From JACMLX01 sp031374935 (GTDB lineage: Bacteria; Gemmatimonadota; Gemmatimonadetes; Gemmatimonadales; Gemmatimonadaceae): a stretch of 64,000 nucleotides of DNA. Positions 49,106 through 58,889 of the stretch are shown piece by piece (the stretch's first letter is position 1; each line of letters starts with the position of its first letter). Location: assembly GCA_031374935.1 (NCBI GenBank), contig JANMHB010000156.1, positions 34,373 through 98,372 of the forward strand. The letters run 5' to 3'. The translations under genes were made by a program, and so were the position numbers. The notes under the pieces are model-generated. The model was not told the origin of the DNA. It saw nothing but the letters and a program-made list of their open reading frames with translations, and did no database searches.

Positions 49106-50214
49106 TGCCCGCGTCGATGCGCGTGACGCGCCTGTTGCTCGAGCCAGTGCTGGCCATCATGCTCTCGCTGGTTGCGCTGGCCGTGCTGCTCGCCGTGAGC
49201 GGCTACTCGGTGCCGGCGGCACTGAGCGCGCTCTGGCATGGCGCGTTCGGTTCCTGGGCCGTACTCGCTTCGGGAACGCTGGTGCGCGCGACGCCGCTCC
49301 TCTTCGCCGGACTCGCGGTTGCCGTGGCATTCCGCGCCGGAATCCTCAACATCGGCGCCGAAGGGCAACTCCTGGCCGGCGCAGCGGCGGCGACGGCGGT
49401 CGCAGTCACGGTTTCCCCGCAGCTCGGGCTCGCAGGTGCGGGGCTCGCGCTGGTGGCCGGTGTCGCCGCCGGGGGCCTTTGGGCAGGGATCGCGGCCTTC
49501 CTTCGCCAACAGTTCGGCGTCCTCGAAGTCATCAGCACCATCATGCTGAATGTGATCATGCTGCACCTCACCGGCCTGCTGGTACGAGGCCCGCTGCAGG
49601 AGCCCACCGCGACGTTTCCACAGTCGGCGCTGATCGACCAGGCACTCCGTCTGCCGCGCCTCGTCCCGGGAACCCGACTGCATGCCGGCGTTGTCCTCGC
49701 CGTGTGCAGCGCACTCCTTGTGTGGTGGTTCCTCCGCAGTACGGCGCGCGGATTCCGCCTGCGGATGACCGGTGCCAACCCGCGCGCCGCAGCGAGCGCA
49801 GGTGGAATTCACGTTGCACGAGTCGCGACATCGGCGTTCATCGCCAGTGGTGCGATCGCGGGTCTGGGCGGGGCGGTGGAGGTCACCGGGGTGACCTTTG
49901 CCCTGTATGAGAACCTCTCGCCCGGGTATGGCTACACGGCGATCGCGGTGGCGCTGCTGGCGCGGCTGAACCCGATGGCAGCGATCGGCTCGGCAGTGGT
50001 ATTCGGTGCGCTGGAAGCGGGGGCGGCGGCGATGCAGCGAGATGCGCAGGTGCCCGCCGGGATGGTCGGCGTGGCCGAGGCGTGCGTGATTTTGGTGTTA
50101 CTGGCGTCGGAATGGATTGGAGCGCGGGCCGGTCGCATCTCAACTTTGTTCTGGGGGGGCCCCCCACCCACACAGCACTCGGTCACCCCCTCGGCGGCTG
50201 TCGATCCGGCATGA
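49105..50214 (+). CDS. ABC transporter permease 1 (BMP/nucleoside type)
   Basis: The 369-residue permease has roughly ten membrane helices of the branched-chain amino-acid/ribose permease family: VRATPLLFAGLAVAVAFRAGILNIGAEGQLLAGA, FGVLEVISTIMLNVIMLHLTG, LRMTGANPRAAASAGGI (the ATPase-contacting cytoplasmic loop) and the C-terminal NPMAAIGSAVVFGALEAGAAAMQ. The C-terminal tail PPPTQHSVTPSAA is encoded over a G7C6 tract. GTG 49102 is an alternative start one codon earlier. It overlaps the second permease by 4 bases. Confidence 0.88.
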   Translation: MPASMRVTRLLLEPVLAIMLSLVALAVLLAVSGYSVPAALSALWHGAFGSWAVLASGTLVRATPLLFAGLAVAVAFRAGILNIGAEGQLLAGAAAATAVAVTVSPQLGLAGAGLALVAGVAAGGLWAGIAAFLRQQFGVLEVISTIMLNVIMLHLTGLLVRGPLQEPTATFPQSALIDQALRLPRLVPGTRLHAGVVLAVCSALLVWWFLRSTARGFRLRMTGANPRAAASAGGIHVARVATSAFIASGAIAGLGGAVEVTGVTFALYENLSPGYGYTAIAVALLARLNPMAAIGSAVVFGALEAGAAAMQRDAQVPAGMVGVAEACVILVLLASEWIGARAGRISTLFWGGPPPTQHSVTPSAAVDPA

Positions 50215-51134
50215 ACACACTCGCCGATTTTCTCGACGCCTCCGTTCGGAGCGCGACCCCGTTGCTGCTCGCCGCCATCGGCGAAACGGTCTCCGAACGC
50301 AGCGGCGTGATCAACGTCGGACTCGAAGGCACAATCATCGTCGGCTGTCTCGCCGGGCTCGCCGCAGCGACAGTCGTCGGACCTACCGGCGCTCTCGTGG
50401 TCGCCGGAATGGCCGGGCTTGCTCTGGCACTCGTGTTTGCGGTTGTCGCAATCTGGATCGGTGCAGATCAGATCATCACCGGGACCGCCATCACCATGCT
50501 GGGACTCGGGCTCACCGGCACGCTGTACCGGGTGCTCTACGGCGACTCGGGTTCAGCGCTCTCCACGCCAACCCTCGCACCACTGGGCATTCCCCTGCTC
50601 CAGGATCTTCCGCTCATCGGGCACGCCCTGTTCCGACAACCGTTGCCGGCATACTTGGCCACGGCTCTGGTGCCGGCCGTGTGGTGGTGGCTCAACCGGA
50701 CGCACTCCGGACTCGCGATCCGCGCGACCGGCGAGAATCCCGCGGCGGCGCGGTCGTCAGGCATATCGCCTCGCCGAGTTCAGACCATCGCCGTACTGTT
50801 CGGCGGACTCTGTGGCGGCCTCGCCGGTGGCACTCTGGTACTGGCACAGGTCGGCACGTTTGCCGAGGGGATGTCGGCGGGTCGAGGGTTCATTGCGATC
50901 GCGATAGTCGCACTCGGTCGATGGAGTCCTGTTGGTGCTGCCATGGCGGCACTGTTCTTCGGGATGGCCAGCGCGCTGCAGTTTCTTTTTCAAGCGCTCG
51001 ATCTGAACCTTCCCTATCAGATCTTTCTGGCACTTCCGTACTTGCTGACCTTGCTCGCCCTGGCGCTGGCAAAGGGCCGGTATCGAGCCCCGGCGGCGCT
51101 GGGTGCTCGCGTCAGAGTCGTCGAGCTTGCCTGA
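50211..51134 (+). CDS. ABC transporter permease 2 (BMP/nucleoside type)
   Basis: The 307-residue second permease begins MNTLADFLDASVRSATPLLLAAIGETVSERSGVINVGLEGTIIVGC, the characteristic opening of this subunit, and contains GADQIITGTAITMLGLGLTG, the cytoplasmic loop LAIRATGENPAAARSSGI and LAQVGTFAEGMSAGRGFIAIAIVALGRWSPVG. The ATG overlaps the stop of permease 1. Together with the BMP lipoprotein, the ATPase and permease 1 it completes an importer probably dedicated to nucleosides or bases. Confidence 0.9.
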   Translation: MNTLADFLDASVRSATPLLLAAIGETVSERSGVINVGLEGTIIVGCLAGLAAATVVGPTGALVVAGMAGLALALVFAVVAIWIGADQIITGTAITMLGLGLTGTLYRVLYGDSGSALSTPTLAPLGIPLLQDLPLIGHALFRQPLPAYLATALVPAVWWWLNRTHSGLAIRATGENPAAARSSGISPRRVQTIAVLFGGLCGGLAGGTLVLAQVGTFAEGMSAGRGFIAIAIVALGRWSPVGAAMAALFFGMASALQFLFQALDLNLPYQIFLALPYLLTLLALALAKGRYRAPAALGARVRVVELA

Positions 51135-51164
51135 GACGCCGCGCACGAGCCCCCGCAGGCCTCT

Positions 51165-52157
51165 TCAGCACCCGGTGTAGGCGCTCGACCAGCGAAGCGA
51201 CCAGATGCCTCCAGTGGTTCGCTGCAGCATCTGGATTCGTGAGCCATCCCCGAAATCGAGTCCGAGAAAGACCGACGGGCGCGGAGCACCATGCAGCTGC
51301 ACGACGGCAAGCAGCTCCACGGCGACCAGATCGTCCTCTGTCGCGTACTGCGTACTCCGCCACACGGCACTGTACGGCACGACCTTCGGCGGTCGCTCGA
51401 GGACGAGAATCGTGCGTTCGACCCGCGGCGACGCTTCCATGTTCAGCCGACGCTCGACTACCGCCACCACCGCATCCACTTCACCAGGAAAACGCATGCG
51501 ATACGCGCGGCTGACGCTGAACGGCACCCGTCGCAGCACGCCCGCACTATCGAGCGGCAGCAGCGACGCCGCACGATTGATGGCGATGACGAGCTCTGCC
51601 GAGTCGCTGCGCGACAGGCTGCCTATCGAGTCGGAGCGGACCGGTTCGGCAACGCCGGCCTGCAGCGCGAGTTTCCAGCTCTGCGGGCTCCCGCCGGCAG
51701 AGTCTCGGAGCGGCACGACCGGCCACGCATCGCACCCTTCGCCCATCTCAGGCTGCGATGCCGGCAGGAATGCACCGACCGTTGCCGTGGCGACCTTTCC
51801 GCTCGGTGCGAACAGATCGACGAGCGCTGGTGCCGCTGTCGGTGGCAGGATGGCATTCGCCGGCGCGGGGACACTGTCATCCAGCACCGGGGGCAGAATG
51901 ACCTGTGCCACGCCGCCTTCGCCGGGGACGTAGATCGCGGACCCGTCGAAGGCGTCCCATTTGGCAACCAGCGCTGTCGGGGCAGAGTCGACAGTTGGGG
52001 TGCTGTCGCGCCGTGCCTGGCGCCCGGTCGTCGCTCTCGGCTCTGGCGCGTCCTTGGCGCAGGCGACGGCTACGACCGAAAGCAGCGCGAACCAGGGGAT
52101 GGTAGCCCGCGCCGACTGCCGCACGCCACGACGCAGGACCGGATCAGGGGGCGACAT
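51165..52157 (-). CDS. Uncharacterised lipoprotein
   Basis: A 330-residue lipoprotein: signal MSPPDPVLRRGVRQSARATI then ALLSVVAVAC with the lipidated Cys, a Ser/Thr/Pro linker and an uncharacterised periplasmic domain running to the C-terminal FLGLDFGDGSRIQMLQRTTGGIWSLRWSSAYTGC. The last residue is Cys. I find no enzymatic motif. It is convergent with the ABC operon and divergent from the UMF1 transporter. The start at 52169 would add four residues. Confidence 0.65.
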   Translation of the reverse strand: MSPPDPVLRRGVRQSARATIPWFALLSVVAVACAKDAPEPRATTGRQARRDSTPTVDSAPTALVAKWDAFDGSAIYVPGEGGVAQVILPPVLDDSVPAPANAILPPTAAPALVDLFAPSGKVATATVGAFLPASQPEMGEGCDAWPVVPLRDSAGGSPQSWKLALQAGVAEPVRSDSIGSLSRSDSAELVIAINRAASLLPLDSAGVLRRVPFSVSRAYRMRFPGEVDAVVAVVERRLNMEASPRVERTILVLERPPKVVPYSAVWRSTQYATEDDLVAVELLAVVQLHGAPRPSVFLGLDFGDGSRIQMLQRTTGGIWSLRWSSAYTGC

Positions 52158-52264
52158 GAGGACAAACATACGGGAGACGGATCGTCGAGCAACGTGATGC
52201 TGATCCGGTCGCGCCCGATTACCGTACCGGTCGCAGCTGTCCACCCCCTCACACACGAGGTTTC

Positions 52265-53668
52265 GTGACTGACATCTCGCCAGCAGGCAGACCCGCCGGG
52301 ACCGGTACGTCGTCGAAATGGCTCGGGGCAATCGGACTGCACCGGCCAGAGCTCCGAGCCTGGGCGATGTACGACTTCGGCATTTCCGGGATGCAGACGA
52401 TCATCATGACGGCCGTCTTTCCGATCTTCTTCGTGAAGGTCGCGGCCGCCGAGATGAACCCGGAGCGCGCGTCAGCGTGGTGGGGCTACGTCAACACGAT
52501 CGGGGCGGTGCTGATCGCGGTGCTCGCCCCGGTCCTTGGCGCGCTGGCGGACTTCAAGGCGGCGAAAAAGAAGTTCCTGGTGGCGTTCATGCTGCTCGGC
52601 GCCGGCGCCACAGCGGCGATGTTCTTCGTGCAGCGTGGCGACATGGTGTTGGCGTCGATCACGTTCATCATCTCGCTGGCTGGCGCAACCGGCAGCATGA
52701 CGTTCTACGAAGCGCTGCTGCCGCATATCGCCGACGAGTCGGAGATCGACCGGGTCTCCACCGCCGGCTACGCGCTCGGCTACGTTGGCGGCGGCCTCCT
52801 GCTCGCGCTGGCGCTGGCCGTGATTCAGAAGCCTGGTCTGCTGGGGTTGCCGCACGGTGATGGACTGTCGCCCGCCCAGGCGACATTGCCTGTACGCCTG
52901 AGCTTTCTCGCCGTCGCAGCGTGGTGGGTGGCGTTCGCGATCCCCGTTCTCCGTGCCGTGGCCGAACCACCGCGACTGCTCGAACTGGACGAAGCGACGC
53001 GCACCGCTCCGATCCGGGCCTCGATCCATCGGCTTGCCTCTACGCTGCGCGAGCTGCGCGACTACAAGCAGGCGTTTCTGATGATGCTGGCATTTACGAT
53101 CTACAACGATGGCATCCAGACGATCATCAAGATGGCCAGTGTGTATGGCACCGAACTGAACATCGATCAGGGACAGTTGATCGCTGCGATTCTGCTGGTG
53201 CAGTTCATCGGCATTCCGGCAGCGTTCGCCTTTGGCGGCCTGGCGGGAAGGCTCGGTGCCAAGCGCTCGATTTTCATCGGCCTGCTGGTGTACACCGGGA
53301 TCTGCATCTTCGGCTACTTCTTGCGCACGGCGCGGGACTTCTGGATTCTCGCGATCGTGGTCGGACTGGTGCAGGGCGGGACACAGGCCCTGAGCCGTTC
53401 GCTCTTCGCCACGCTGGTGCCGAAGCACAAGAGCGGCGAGTTCTTCGGGTTCTTCAGTGTGTTCGAGAAGTTCGGCGGCATTCTCGGTCCTCTGGCCTTC
53501 GCCGTCGCCGCACAGCTGGCCGGGAGCAGCCGCGTCGCCATTCTGTCGGTGATCGTGTTCTTCGTGCTCGGCGCCTGGCTGCTCACGATGGTGGACGAGA
53601 AGGCCGGTGCGGCCGCCGCGCGCGCAGCGGACGAGGCAACACTGCGGGCCGAGAGCAGTGCCGGCTGA
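52265..53668 (+). CDS. UMF1-type MFS transporter
   Basis: A 467-residue major facilitator with 12 predicted helices and the UMF1 (Atg22-like) opening LRAWAMYDFGISGMQTIIMTAVFPIFFV. Other segments: APVLGALADFKAAKKKFLVAFMLLGA, YEALLPHIADESEIDRVSTAGYALGYVGGGLLLAL, AFGGLAGRLGAKRSIFIGLL and SRSLFATLVPKHKSGEFFGFFSVFEKFGGILGPL. Fungal relatives export amino acids from the vacuole; the bacterial substrate is unknown. GTG 52265 has a GAGG site 5 bases upstream. The end overlaps the acyltransferase gene by 11 bases, indicating co-transcription. Confidence 0.88.
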   Translation: MTDISPAGRPAGTGTSSKWLGAIGLHRPELRAWAMYDFGISGMQTIIMTAVFPIFFVKVAAAEMNPERASAWWGYVNTIGAVLIAVLAPVLGALADFKAAKKKFLVAFMLLGAGATAAMFFVQRGDMVLASITFIISLAGATGSMTFYEALLPHIADESEIDRVSTAGYALGYVGGGLLLALALAVIQKPGLLGLPHGDGLSPAQATLPVRLSFLAVAAWWVAFAIPVLRAVAEPPRLLELDEATRTAPIRASIHRLASTLRELRDYKQAFLMMLAFTIYNDGIQTIIKMASVYGTELNIDQGQLIAAILLVQFIGIPAAFAFGGLAGRLGAKRSIFIGLLVYTGICIFGYFLRTARDFWILAIVVGLVQGGTQALSRSLFATLVPKHKSGEFFGFFSVFEKFGGILGPLAFAVAAQLAGSSRVAILSVIVFFVLGAWLLTMVDEKAGAAAARAADEATLRAESSAG

Positions 53669-55043
53669 CGGCGATACGCTGAGCTATCGGCTGCTGACGG
53701 GAATCGCACGACTGGCGGTGCGATGGTACTATCGTGCCGTTGAATTCGATGGTGCAGATCGGATTCCCGTCGCCGGCCCGACCTTGCTGGTGGTCAACCA
53801 TCCGAATGAACTGATGGATGCGATCTTCGCCGGCCTGATCGCACCGCGACAGCTGACGTTCACGGGCAAGGCGACGCTGTTCGAGCATCCACTCGTCGGC
53901 GCATTCCTTCGGCATATGCGCGTGGTTCCGTTGCGCCGTTCGCAGGACGAGCAGAAACACGACAGGCGCAGGGCACCGGATGCCGCGCGCAACACCGATG
54001 CGTTCGCCGCGATCCATTCCGCGCTGTCGGCGGGACAGATGGTGCTGATCTTTCCTGAGGGTCGCAGCTGGGATGAGCCTCGACTGGCGCCGATCAAGAC
54101 CGGCGCGGCGCGGATGGCGCTGTCCGCGCAGGCTGCGGGCATTCCGGCTGTCACCATCGTGCCGATCGGAATCAACTACGAGCGGAAAGACGGGCTGCGC
54201 TCGCGTGTGCTGGTCGAGGTTGGCGATCCGATCCGTCTCGACGAGCTCGCATCGGATGCGGCGCAAGTGGACCGCCTGACGAGCGAAATCTCGAGACGGC
54301 TGCACGCGGTCACGCTGAACTTCGACGACGATAGCGATGCTGGCGAAGTGCTCGACCTGGCGACCGTCCTCGCCGCCGCGAGCGATGAGATCCGGCCGCT
54401 CGGCGACCCCGATGCGCCGATCGCCGCCAAGGTCGCCGTGGCGCGCCGCGCCGACATCATCCGGCAGCAGCTCGACCGGGGTGAGCTCACCGCGCCGGTG
54501 GAGGAGCGGGTTCGGCACATTCAGCGCAGACTCCTCAGCCTGCGACGGACGGCCACCAGACTCGGCATCCGACTCGACGACGTTGCGCTCGACACCAGAC
54601 TCCCGGCAGCGGGCCGGTTCGTCGTCCGCGAACTCGTTCTGGCGGCGGTCGGCATTCCGCTGGCACTCTGGGGACGGGTGAACCATCTGTTGCCCTTCAC
54701 GATTGCACGCTGGCTCGGCGCGAAAACCTCCACCGCCCGGTCACAGCTGGCCATGCACACTATCGTGCTGGGCATGATCGTGATTCCCCTGTTCTACGCG
54801 CTGCAGACCTGGGCCGTCTGGCGACTGGCCGGACCGTGGTGGGCGAGTATCTACTTCGCGTCCCTGATTCCGAGCGCGTCGTGGGATATCCGGTACACCG
54901 AGCGGCTCCGTCAGCTGCGCCGCCGCGCGTTGGCGTGGCGGCACTTTCGCGAGGATCCCGGGCTCCAGAGCAAACTGCACCAGGAGCTGTCTGCGCTGCG
55001 GAGCGAAGCGGCCAGCATCGCGTCAGGTGCGGGGCCGGTGTAG
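53658..55043 (+). CDS. PlsC-type 1-acyl-glycerol-phosphate acyltransferase family protein
   Basis: A 461-residue protein with an N-terminal acyltransferase domain and a C-terminal membrane part. The catalytic HX4D is in LLVVNHPNELMDAIFAGL, followed by LTFTGKATLFEHPLVGAFLRHMRVVPLRR, the glycerol-phosphate motif VLIFPEGRSWDEPRLAPIKTGAARMAL and the Pro region VTIVPIGINYE. After about residue 250 come charged helices and two membrane segments (TIVLGMIVIPLFYALQTWAVW). It resembles the long PlsC-like proteins of other Gram-negative phyla that modify phospholipids or related lipids. Confidence 0.85.
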   Translation: MPADGDTLSYRLLTGIARLAVRWYYRAVEFDGADRIPVAGPTLLVVNHPNELMDAIFAGLIAPRQLTFTGKATLFEHPLVGAFLRHMRVVPLRRSQDEQKHDRRRAPDAARNTDAFAAIHSALSAGQMVLIFPEGRSWDEPRLAPIKTGAARMALSAQAAGIPAVTIVPIGINYERKDGLRSRVLVEVGDPIRLDELASDAAQVDRLTSEISRRLHAVTLNFDDDSDAGEVLDLATVLAAASDEIRPLGDPDAPIAAKVAVARRADIIRQQLDRGELTAPVEERVRHIQRRLLSLRRTATRLGIRLDDVALDTRLPAAGRFVVRELVLAAVGIPLALWGRVNHLLPFTIARWLGAKTSTARSQLAMHTIVLGMIVIPLFYALQTWAVWRLAGPWWASIYFASLIPSASWDIRYTERLRQLRRRALAWRHFREDPGLQSKLHQELSALRSEAASIASGAGPV

Positions 55044-55151
55044 CATGCGGGCGCGCACCGTCGCCGCTCGGCCCGGAACGGCACAGCGATCCGACAAGGC
55101 TTCCTGCCGCATCGCGCTGCCACTGCATTCTCTGCCAGCCGGAGGTGTTTG

Positions 55152-55775
55152 ATGATCAAACAACTCGTGCTCGTCGTCGTGGCGATTCTGCTGATCGTCG
55201 CCGGCACCGCCGCCGCACGGCCGCGCCACTTTCGTGTCGAGCGCTCGATCATGATCAAGGCGCCACCGGAGCGGATCTTTCCGTTGGTCAACGACTTCAG
55301 AAACTTCGACAGCTGGTCGCCGCTCGCTGCACGCGACCCGTCGCTGCAGCGTGGCCTCTCCGGCGCGCCAAACGGCAAAGGTGCGGCATACGACTGGAGT
55401 GGTACGGCCAAAGTCGGTGCTGGCCGGATGGAGATCCTCGAATCCACGCCGGCCTCGCGAGTACTCGTGCGGCTCGACGTGCGAAGGCCATGGACGGGCC
55501 AGGACACGATGCAGTACACGCTACGGGCAATCGGTGACTCGACCAAGGTGACATGGGCCCTGTTCGGTCAGCGCATGTTTTTCGCCAGGCTCGTGGGCGT
55601 CTACTACACGATGGACGATCTGCTTGGCGGTCCGTTCGAGACCGGCCTCCGGCGAATGAAACGCGCTGCCGAGCAGGTGCCGGGTGATCGCGCAGTTACG
55701 GCGCCGGCGGGAGAAACCGTCCGACCAGATCCCAGTGCCACGCCGCGCGTCGTTCGCCGGTCCGCGGGTCCTTGA
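55152..55775 (+). CDS. SRPBCC-family (START-like) membrane-anchored protein
   Basis: The 207 residues start with one membrane helix (MIKQLVLVVVAILLIVAGTAAA) and continue with the START/Bet v1-like pattern FRVERSIMIKAPPERIFPLVNDFRNFDSWSPLAARDPSL, YDWSGTAKVGAGRMEILES and VTWALFGQRMFFARLVGVYYTMDDLLGGPFETGL, typical of polyketide cyclase/dehydrase-like SRPBCC proteins that bind hydrophobic ligands. GGAGG lies 6 bases before the ATG. Its end overlaps the minus-strand DUF4031-like gene by 80 bases. Confidence 0.85.
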   Translation: MIKQLVLVVVAILLIVAGTAAARPRHFRVERSIMIKAPPERIFPLVNDFRNFDSWSPLAARDPSLQRGLSGAPNGKGAAYDWSGTAKVGAGRMEILESTPASRVLVRLDVRRPWTGQDTMQYTLRAIGDSTKVTWALFGQRMFFARLVGVYYTMDDLLGGPFETGLRRMKRAAEQVPGDRAVTAPAGETVRPDPSATPRVVRRSAGP

Positions 55776-56001
55776 GCGGCTTGTCCTGGAGCCGATGCAC
55801 CGGCAACCCCACTGACGCACCATACGCCAGCAACAGGTCGCGGTCGGTGCTCACCAGGTGCGCCATCGGTGTGCCAAACCACACATGCCGGTGCAGCCAG
55901 AGTCCGCCGTCCATCGCGTGAATCATCCCGTCACGTCGCAACGCAAACTCGCGCCATTCGAGTGATGGCGTGCCGCCGGTGGATGATGCGTCAGCGCTCA
56001 C
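55696..56001 (-). CDS. DUF4031-like protein
   Basis: The 101 residues MSADASSTGGTPSLEWREFA then MIHAMDGGLWLHRHVWFGTPMAHLVSTDRDLLLAYGASVGLPVHRLQDK to AAWHWDLVGRFL resemble DUF4031, small proteins whose conserved W-HL--D and H-D positions are seen here as WFGTPMAHLVSTD and WHWDL. The GTG start overlaps the polA stop by 4 bases, so it is probably translated with polA. The last 80 bases run antisense to the SRPBCC gene. No function is known. Confidence 0.65.
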   Translation of the reverse strand: MSADASSTGGTPSLEWREFALRRDGMIHAMDGGLWLHRHVWFGTPMAHLVSTDRDLLLAYGASVGLPVHRLQDKPLKDPRTGERRAAWHWDLVGRFLPPAP

Positions 56002-58883
56002 TTCGCATCGAGCCAGTTGTCGCCGTCACCCGTTGCGACCACCAGCGGCACACTCAGTTCCGCGGCGTGCTCCATCTCGTGAGTCACCAGCGCACGCACG
56101 GTCTCGAGCGCAGCATCCGGCACCTCGAACACCAGTTCATCGTGCACCTGCAGCAGCATGCGCGCACCGTGACCGTCCTGCGGCAGGCGTTCGGCGATCT
56201 TCAGCATTGCAATCTTGATCAGGTCCGCCGCCGACCCCTGAAGTGGTGAATTCTGCGCCATGCGCTCGCCGAAGGCGCGGGTGTTGAAGTTTCGATCCTG
56301 CACTTCGGGAATGAATCGCTTGCGGCCGAAGATGGTCTGCACGTAGCCCTGTTCCCGCGCCAGTGCGACCTGTGAATCGAGGAACGCGCGAATCCCGGCG
56401 AAACGCTCGAAGTAGGTGGAGATGAACTCCTTCGCTTCGGCAAAGCTGACCTTCAGCTGCAGGCTCAGCGCGCGGGCGCCCTGTCCGTAGATGGTGGCGA
56501 AGTTGATCGTCTTGGCGCGTGCGCGCATGTCACCCGTCACCTCATCGACCGGGACACCGAAGATGATGCTCGCGGTCTGCTTGTGGATGTCGCCACCGGC
56601 GCGGAATGCCGTCACGAACGCCGGATCCTGTGACAGGTGCGCCAGCAGGCGCAGTTCAATCTGCGAGTAGTCGGCGGCCAGCAGCCTGGTGCCCGGCGCG
56701 GCGACGAACCCGCGGCGGATCAGCCGACCCAGTTCGCGCCGGATCGGAATGTTCTGCAGATTCGGATCCGTCGACGACAGCCGTCCGGTGCCAGCCACGG
56801 TCTGATTGAACGTCGTGTGGATCCGGCCATCTCGCGGATCGACGAGCGTCGGCAGCGAATCGATGTAGGTGCCTTCGAGCTTGAAGATCTCCCGGTACTC
56901 CATCAGCAGCGCCGGGAGCTCATTCCCCTCATCGGCCAGCTCCTGCAGCACGCTGGCGTCGGTTGAGGGTCCGGTGACGGTCTTCTTCTTCACCGGCAGG
57001 CCGAGCTTCTCGAACAGGATGACGCGCAGCTGCGGGTTCGAGTTGATGTTGAAGGTCTCGCCTGCGGACGCATAGATGAGCTGCTCCACCCGCTGACGTT
57101 CGGCCGTGAAGCGTTCCTTGAGCGACGCGAACCAGTTCAGATCGATCGCCATGCCGGCCCATTCCATGTCCGCCAGGACCGACACCAGCGGCAGTTCGAT
57201 GCCGTCGAGCAGCGCGCGCGCGCCGGCCTGTTCGATCAGCGGATTGAAGTGCTCGTACAGTCGCAACGTGTAGTCGGCGTCTTCGGCCGAATACGTCGTC
57301 GCCAGATCCACAGGCACCCGATCGAAGGTCACCTGATTGCGCCCCTTGCCGGTGACTTCGTCGTACGCGATCATGCGGTGGTTGAAGATCTCGAGTGCCA
57401 GTGCATCGAGTCCGTGCGAACGCCGTCCCGGGTCGAGCACATAGCTCGCCAGCATCGAGTCGAACGCCAGCCCGCGCAGCGTGATGCCGGCCCGCCGCAG
57501 CACGAGCATGTCGTACTTGGCGTTCTGTGCGACCTTCCGCACCGACGCGTCTTCCAGCAGCGCCACCAGCGGTTGACAGGCTGCACTGTTCAGTGGCGGC
57601 AGATTCTCCGGTGCGACCGTGATCGTATGCGCCTCAGGATCGAGCAGATCGCCCTGTGCATTGGCGCTTGCCCGGACATGCAGGAACGGCAGATACCAGG
57701 CCTCGCCGGGCGCCGTCGCGATGGCAATCCCGACCACCCGCGAACGCATCGCATTGATGGGCCCGGGTGCGTCGGCGTCGAGGACCGTCTCCGTGTCGAC
57801 CGCGATCGCGGAAACCTCACGGCAGCGATGCACCAGCGCCGTGAGCTGTTCGAGCGTGCTGACGGTCCGATACGCGACCGGGATGGCGGGCGCCGACTCC
57901 GCCGCGGCCACCAGATCAATCGGCGCGTCGTCGCTGCCCGTCGGCGCCGACGTACCGCTGGCGGGCCGCTCGTCGCTCAGCTGGCGAGCCAGGGATGTGA
58001 ATTCCAGATCGACATACACCTGCCGAAGGATCGCTCGATTCGGCTGATGGAAACGCAGTCGATCGAGGTCGAGCGGGACGTCGCAGTCGGTTCGGATGGT
58101 GACCAGTGCCTTGGACAGGCGCGCCTCGGCCTCGTACTGCTCGAGCGCCTCACGGGGGCGCTTCTTCGTGATGTTGGCCACGTTGGCCAGAATGGCATCG
58201 AGGTCGCCGTACTCACGAATCAGCTCCTGCGCTCCTTTCTCACCGATGCCTTTCACGCCCGGCACATTGTCCGACGCATCACCCACCAGCGCCAGAAAAT
58301 CGGTGGTGCGCTCCGGCGGCACACCAAGCCGCTCGCTGCCGTTCTCGACGCCGACCCAGTGTTCATCCACGCTGGCTGGACCTCCACGTCCCGGATTCAG
58401 CAACCACACACCTGGCCGCACGAGCTGATGGAAATCCTTGTCCCCGGAGACGACGACGACGTTCAGCCCGGCTTCCACGCCGAGCCGCGCCAGGGTGCCG
58501 ATGACGTCGTCGGCTTCGAAGCCGTCGAGGGCGATGATGGGTGTGTCGTAGGCCGCCAGCAGCGCGCGCACGTGCTCCAGGCCGAGATCGAAATCCGCCT
58601 GCAGGTCGTCGGTGAGTTTCTCGCGCGTCGCCTTGTAGTCGGCGTACATCTCATCGCGGAACGTGGCGCCGGAATCGTGAATCCAGCACAGGTACTCCGG
58701 CCGGTGCCGCTGCACGAGTCGGTTCAGAAAGTTCGCAATGCCCCACGCGATCGACGTGTTGACGCCATGGCCGGTCTTCAACGGGCGGTTGATCAACGCG
58801 AAGAAGGCGCGGTAGATCAGCGCATAGCCATCAACCAGAAACAGGCGTGGCGCGGTGGGCTCAGTGGGAACGGACGCAGTCAT
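55998..58883 (-). CDS. polA: DNA polymerase I
   Basis: A full 961-residue PolA. The 5'-nuclease domain (1-310) shows FLVDGYALIYRAFFAL, VVVSGDKDFHQLV and LVGDASDNVPGVKGIGEKGAQELI. The 3'-5' exonuclease keeps its acids (AIAVDTETVLD, NAKYDMLVL and YSAEDADYTLRL), so proofreading is probably active, in contrast to Taq. The polymerase has LLAADYSQIELRLLAHLS, O-helix RARAKTINFATIYGQGA with Phe at the ddNTP-discriminating site, and QVHDELVFEVP. A TAGATT hexamer ends six bases before the ATG, predicting a leaderless mRNA from a 39-base gap. The DUF4031-like gene is coupled downstream. Confidence 0.97.
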   Translation of the reverse strand: MTASVPTEPTAPRLFLVDGYALIYRAFFALINRPLKTGHGVNTSIAWGIANFLNRLVQRHRPEYLCWIHDSGATFRDEMYADYKATREKLTDDLQADFDLGLEHVRALLAAYDTPIIALDGFEADDVIGTLARLGVEAGLNVVVVSGDKDFHQLVRPGVWLLNPGRGGPASVDEHWVGVENGSERLGVPPERTTDFLALVGDASDNVPGVKGIGEKGAQELIREYGDLDAILANVANITKKRPREALEQYEAEARLSKALVTIRTDCDVPLDLDRLRFHQPNRAILRQVYVDLEFTSLARQLSDERPASGTSAPTGSDDAPIDLVAAAESAPAIPVAYRTVSTLEQLTALVHRCREVSAIAVDTETVLDADAPGPINAMRSRVVGIAIATAPGEAWYLPFLHVRASANAQGDLLDPEAHTITVAPENLPPLNSAACQPLVALLEDASVRKVAQNAKYDMLVLRRAGITLRGLAFDSMLASYVLDPGRRSHGLDALALEIFNHRMIAYDEVTGKGRNQVTFDRVPVDLATTYSAEDADYTLRLYEHFNPLIEQAGARALLDGIELPLVSVLADMEWAGMAIDLNWFASLKERFTAERQRVEQLIYASAGETFNINSNPQLRVILFEKLGLPVKKKTVTGPSTDASVLQELADEGNELPALLMEYREIFKLEGTYIDSLPTLVDPRDGRIHTTFNQTVAGTGRLSSTDPNLQNIPIRRELGRLIRRGFVAAPGTRLLAADYSQIELRLLAHLSQDPAFVTAFRAGGDIHKQTASIIFGVPVDEVTGDMRARAKTINFATIYGQGARALSLQLKVSFAEAKEFISTYFERFAGIRAFLDSQVALAREQGYVQTIFGRKRFIPEVQDRNFNTRAFGERMAQNSPLQGSAADLIKIAMLKIAERLPQDGHGARMLLQVHDELVFEVPDAALETVRALVTHEMEHAAELSVPLVVATGDGDNWLDAK

Positions 58884-58889
58884 GTCCCG

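Noticed and set aside
53607..53657. Earlier start for the acyltransferase inside the UMF1 gene
   Set aside because: It would add 17 Arg/Pro-rich residues from the overlapping frame; GTG 53658 gives the natural short overlap.
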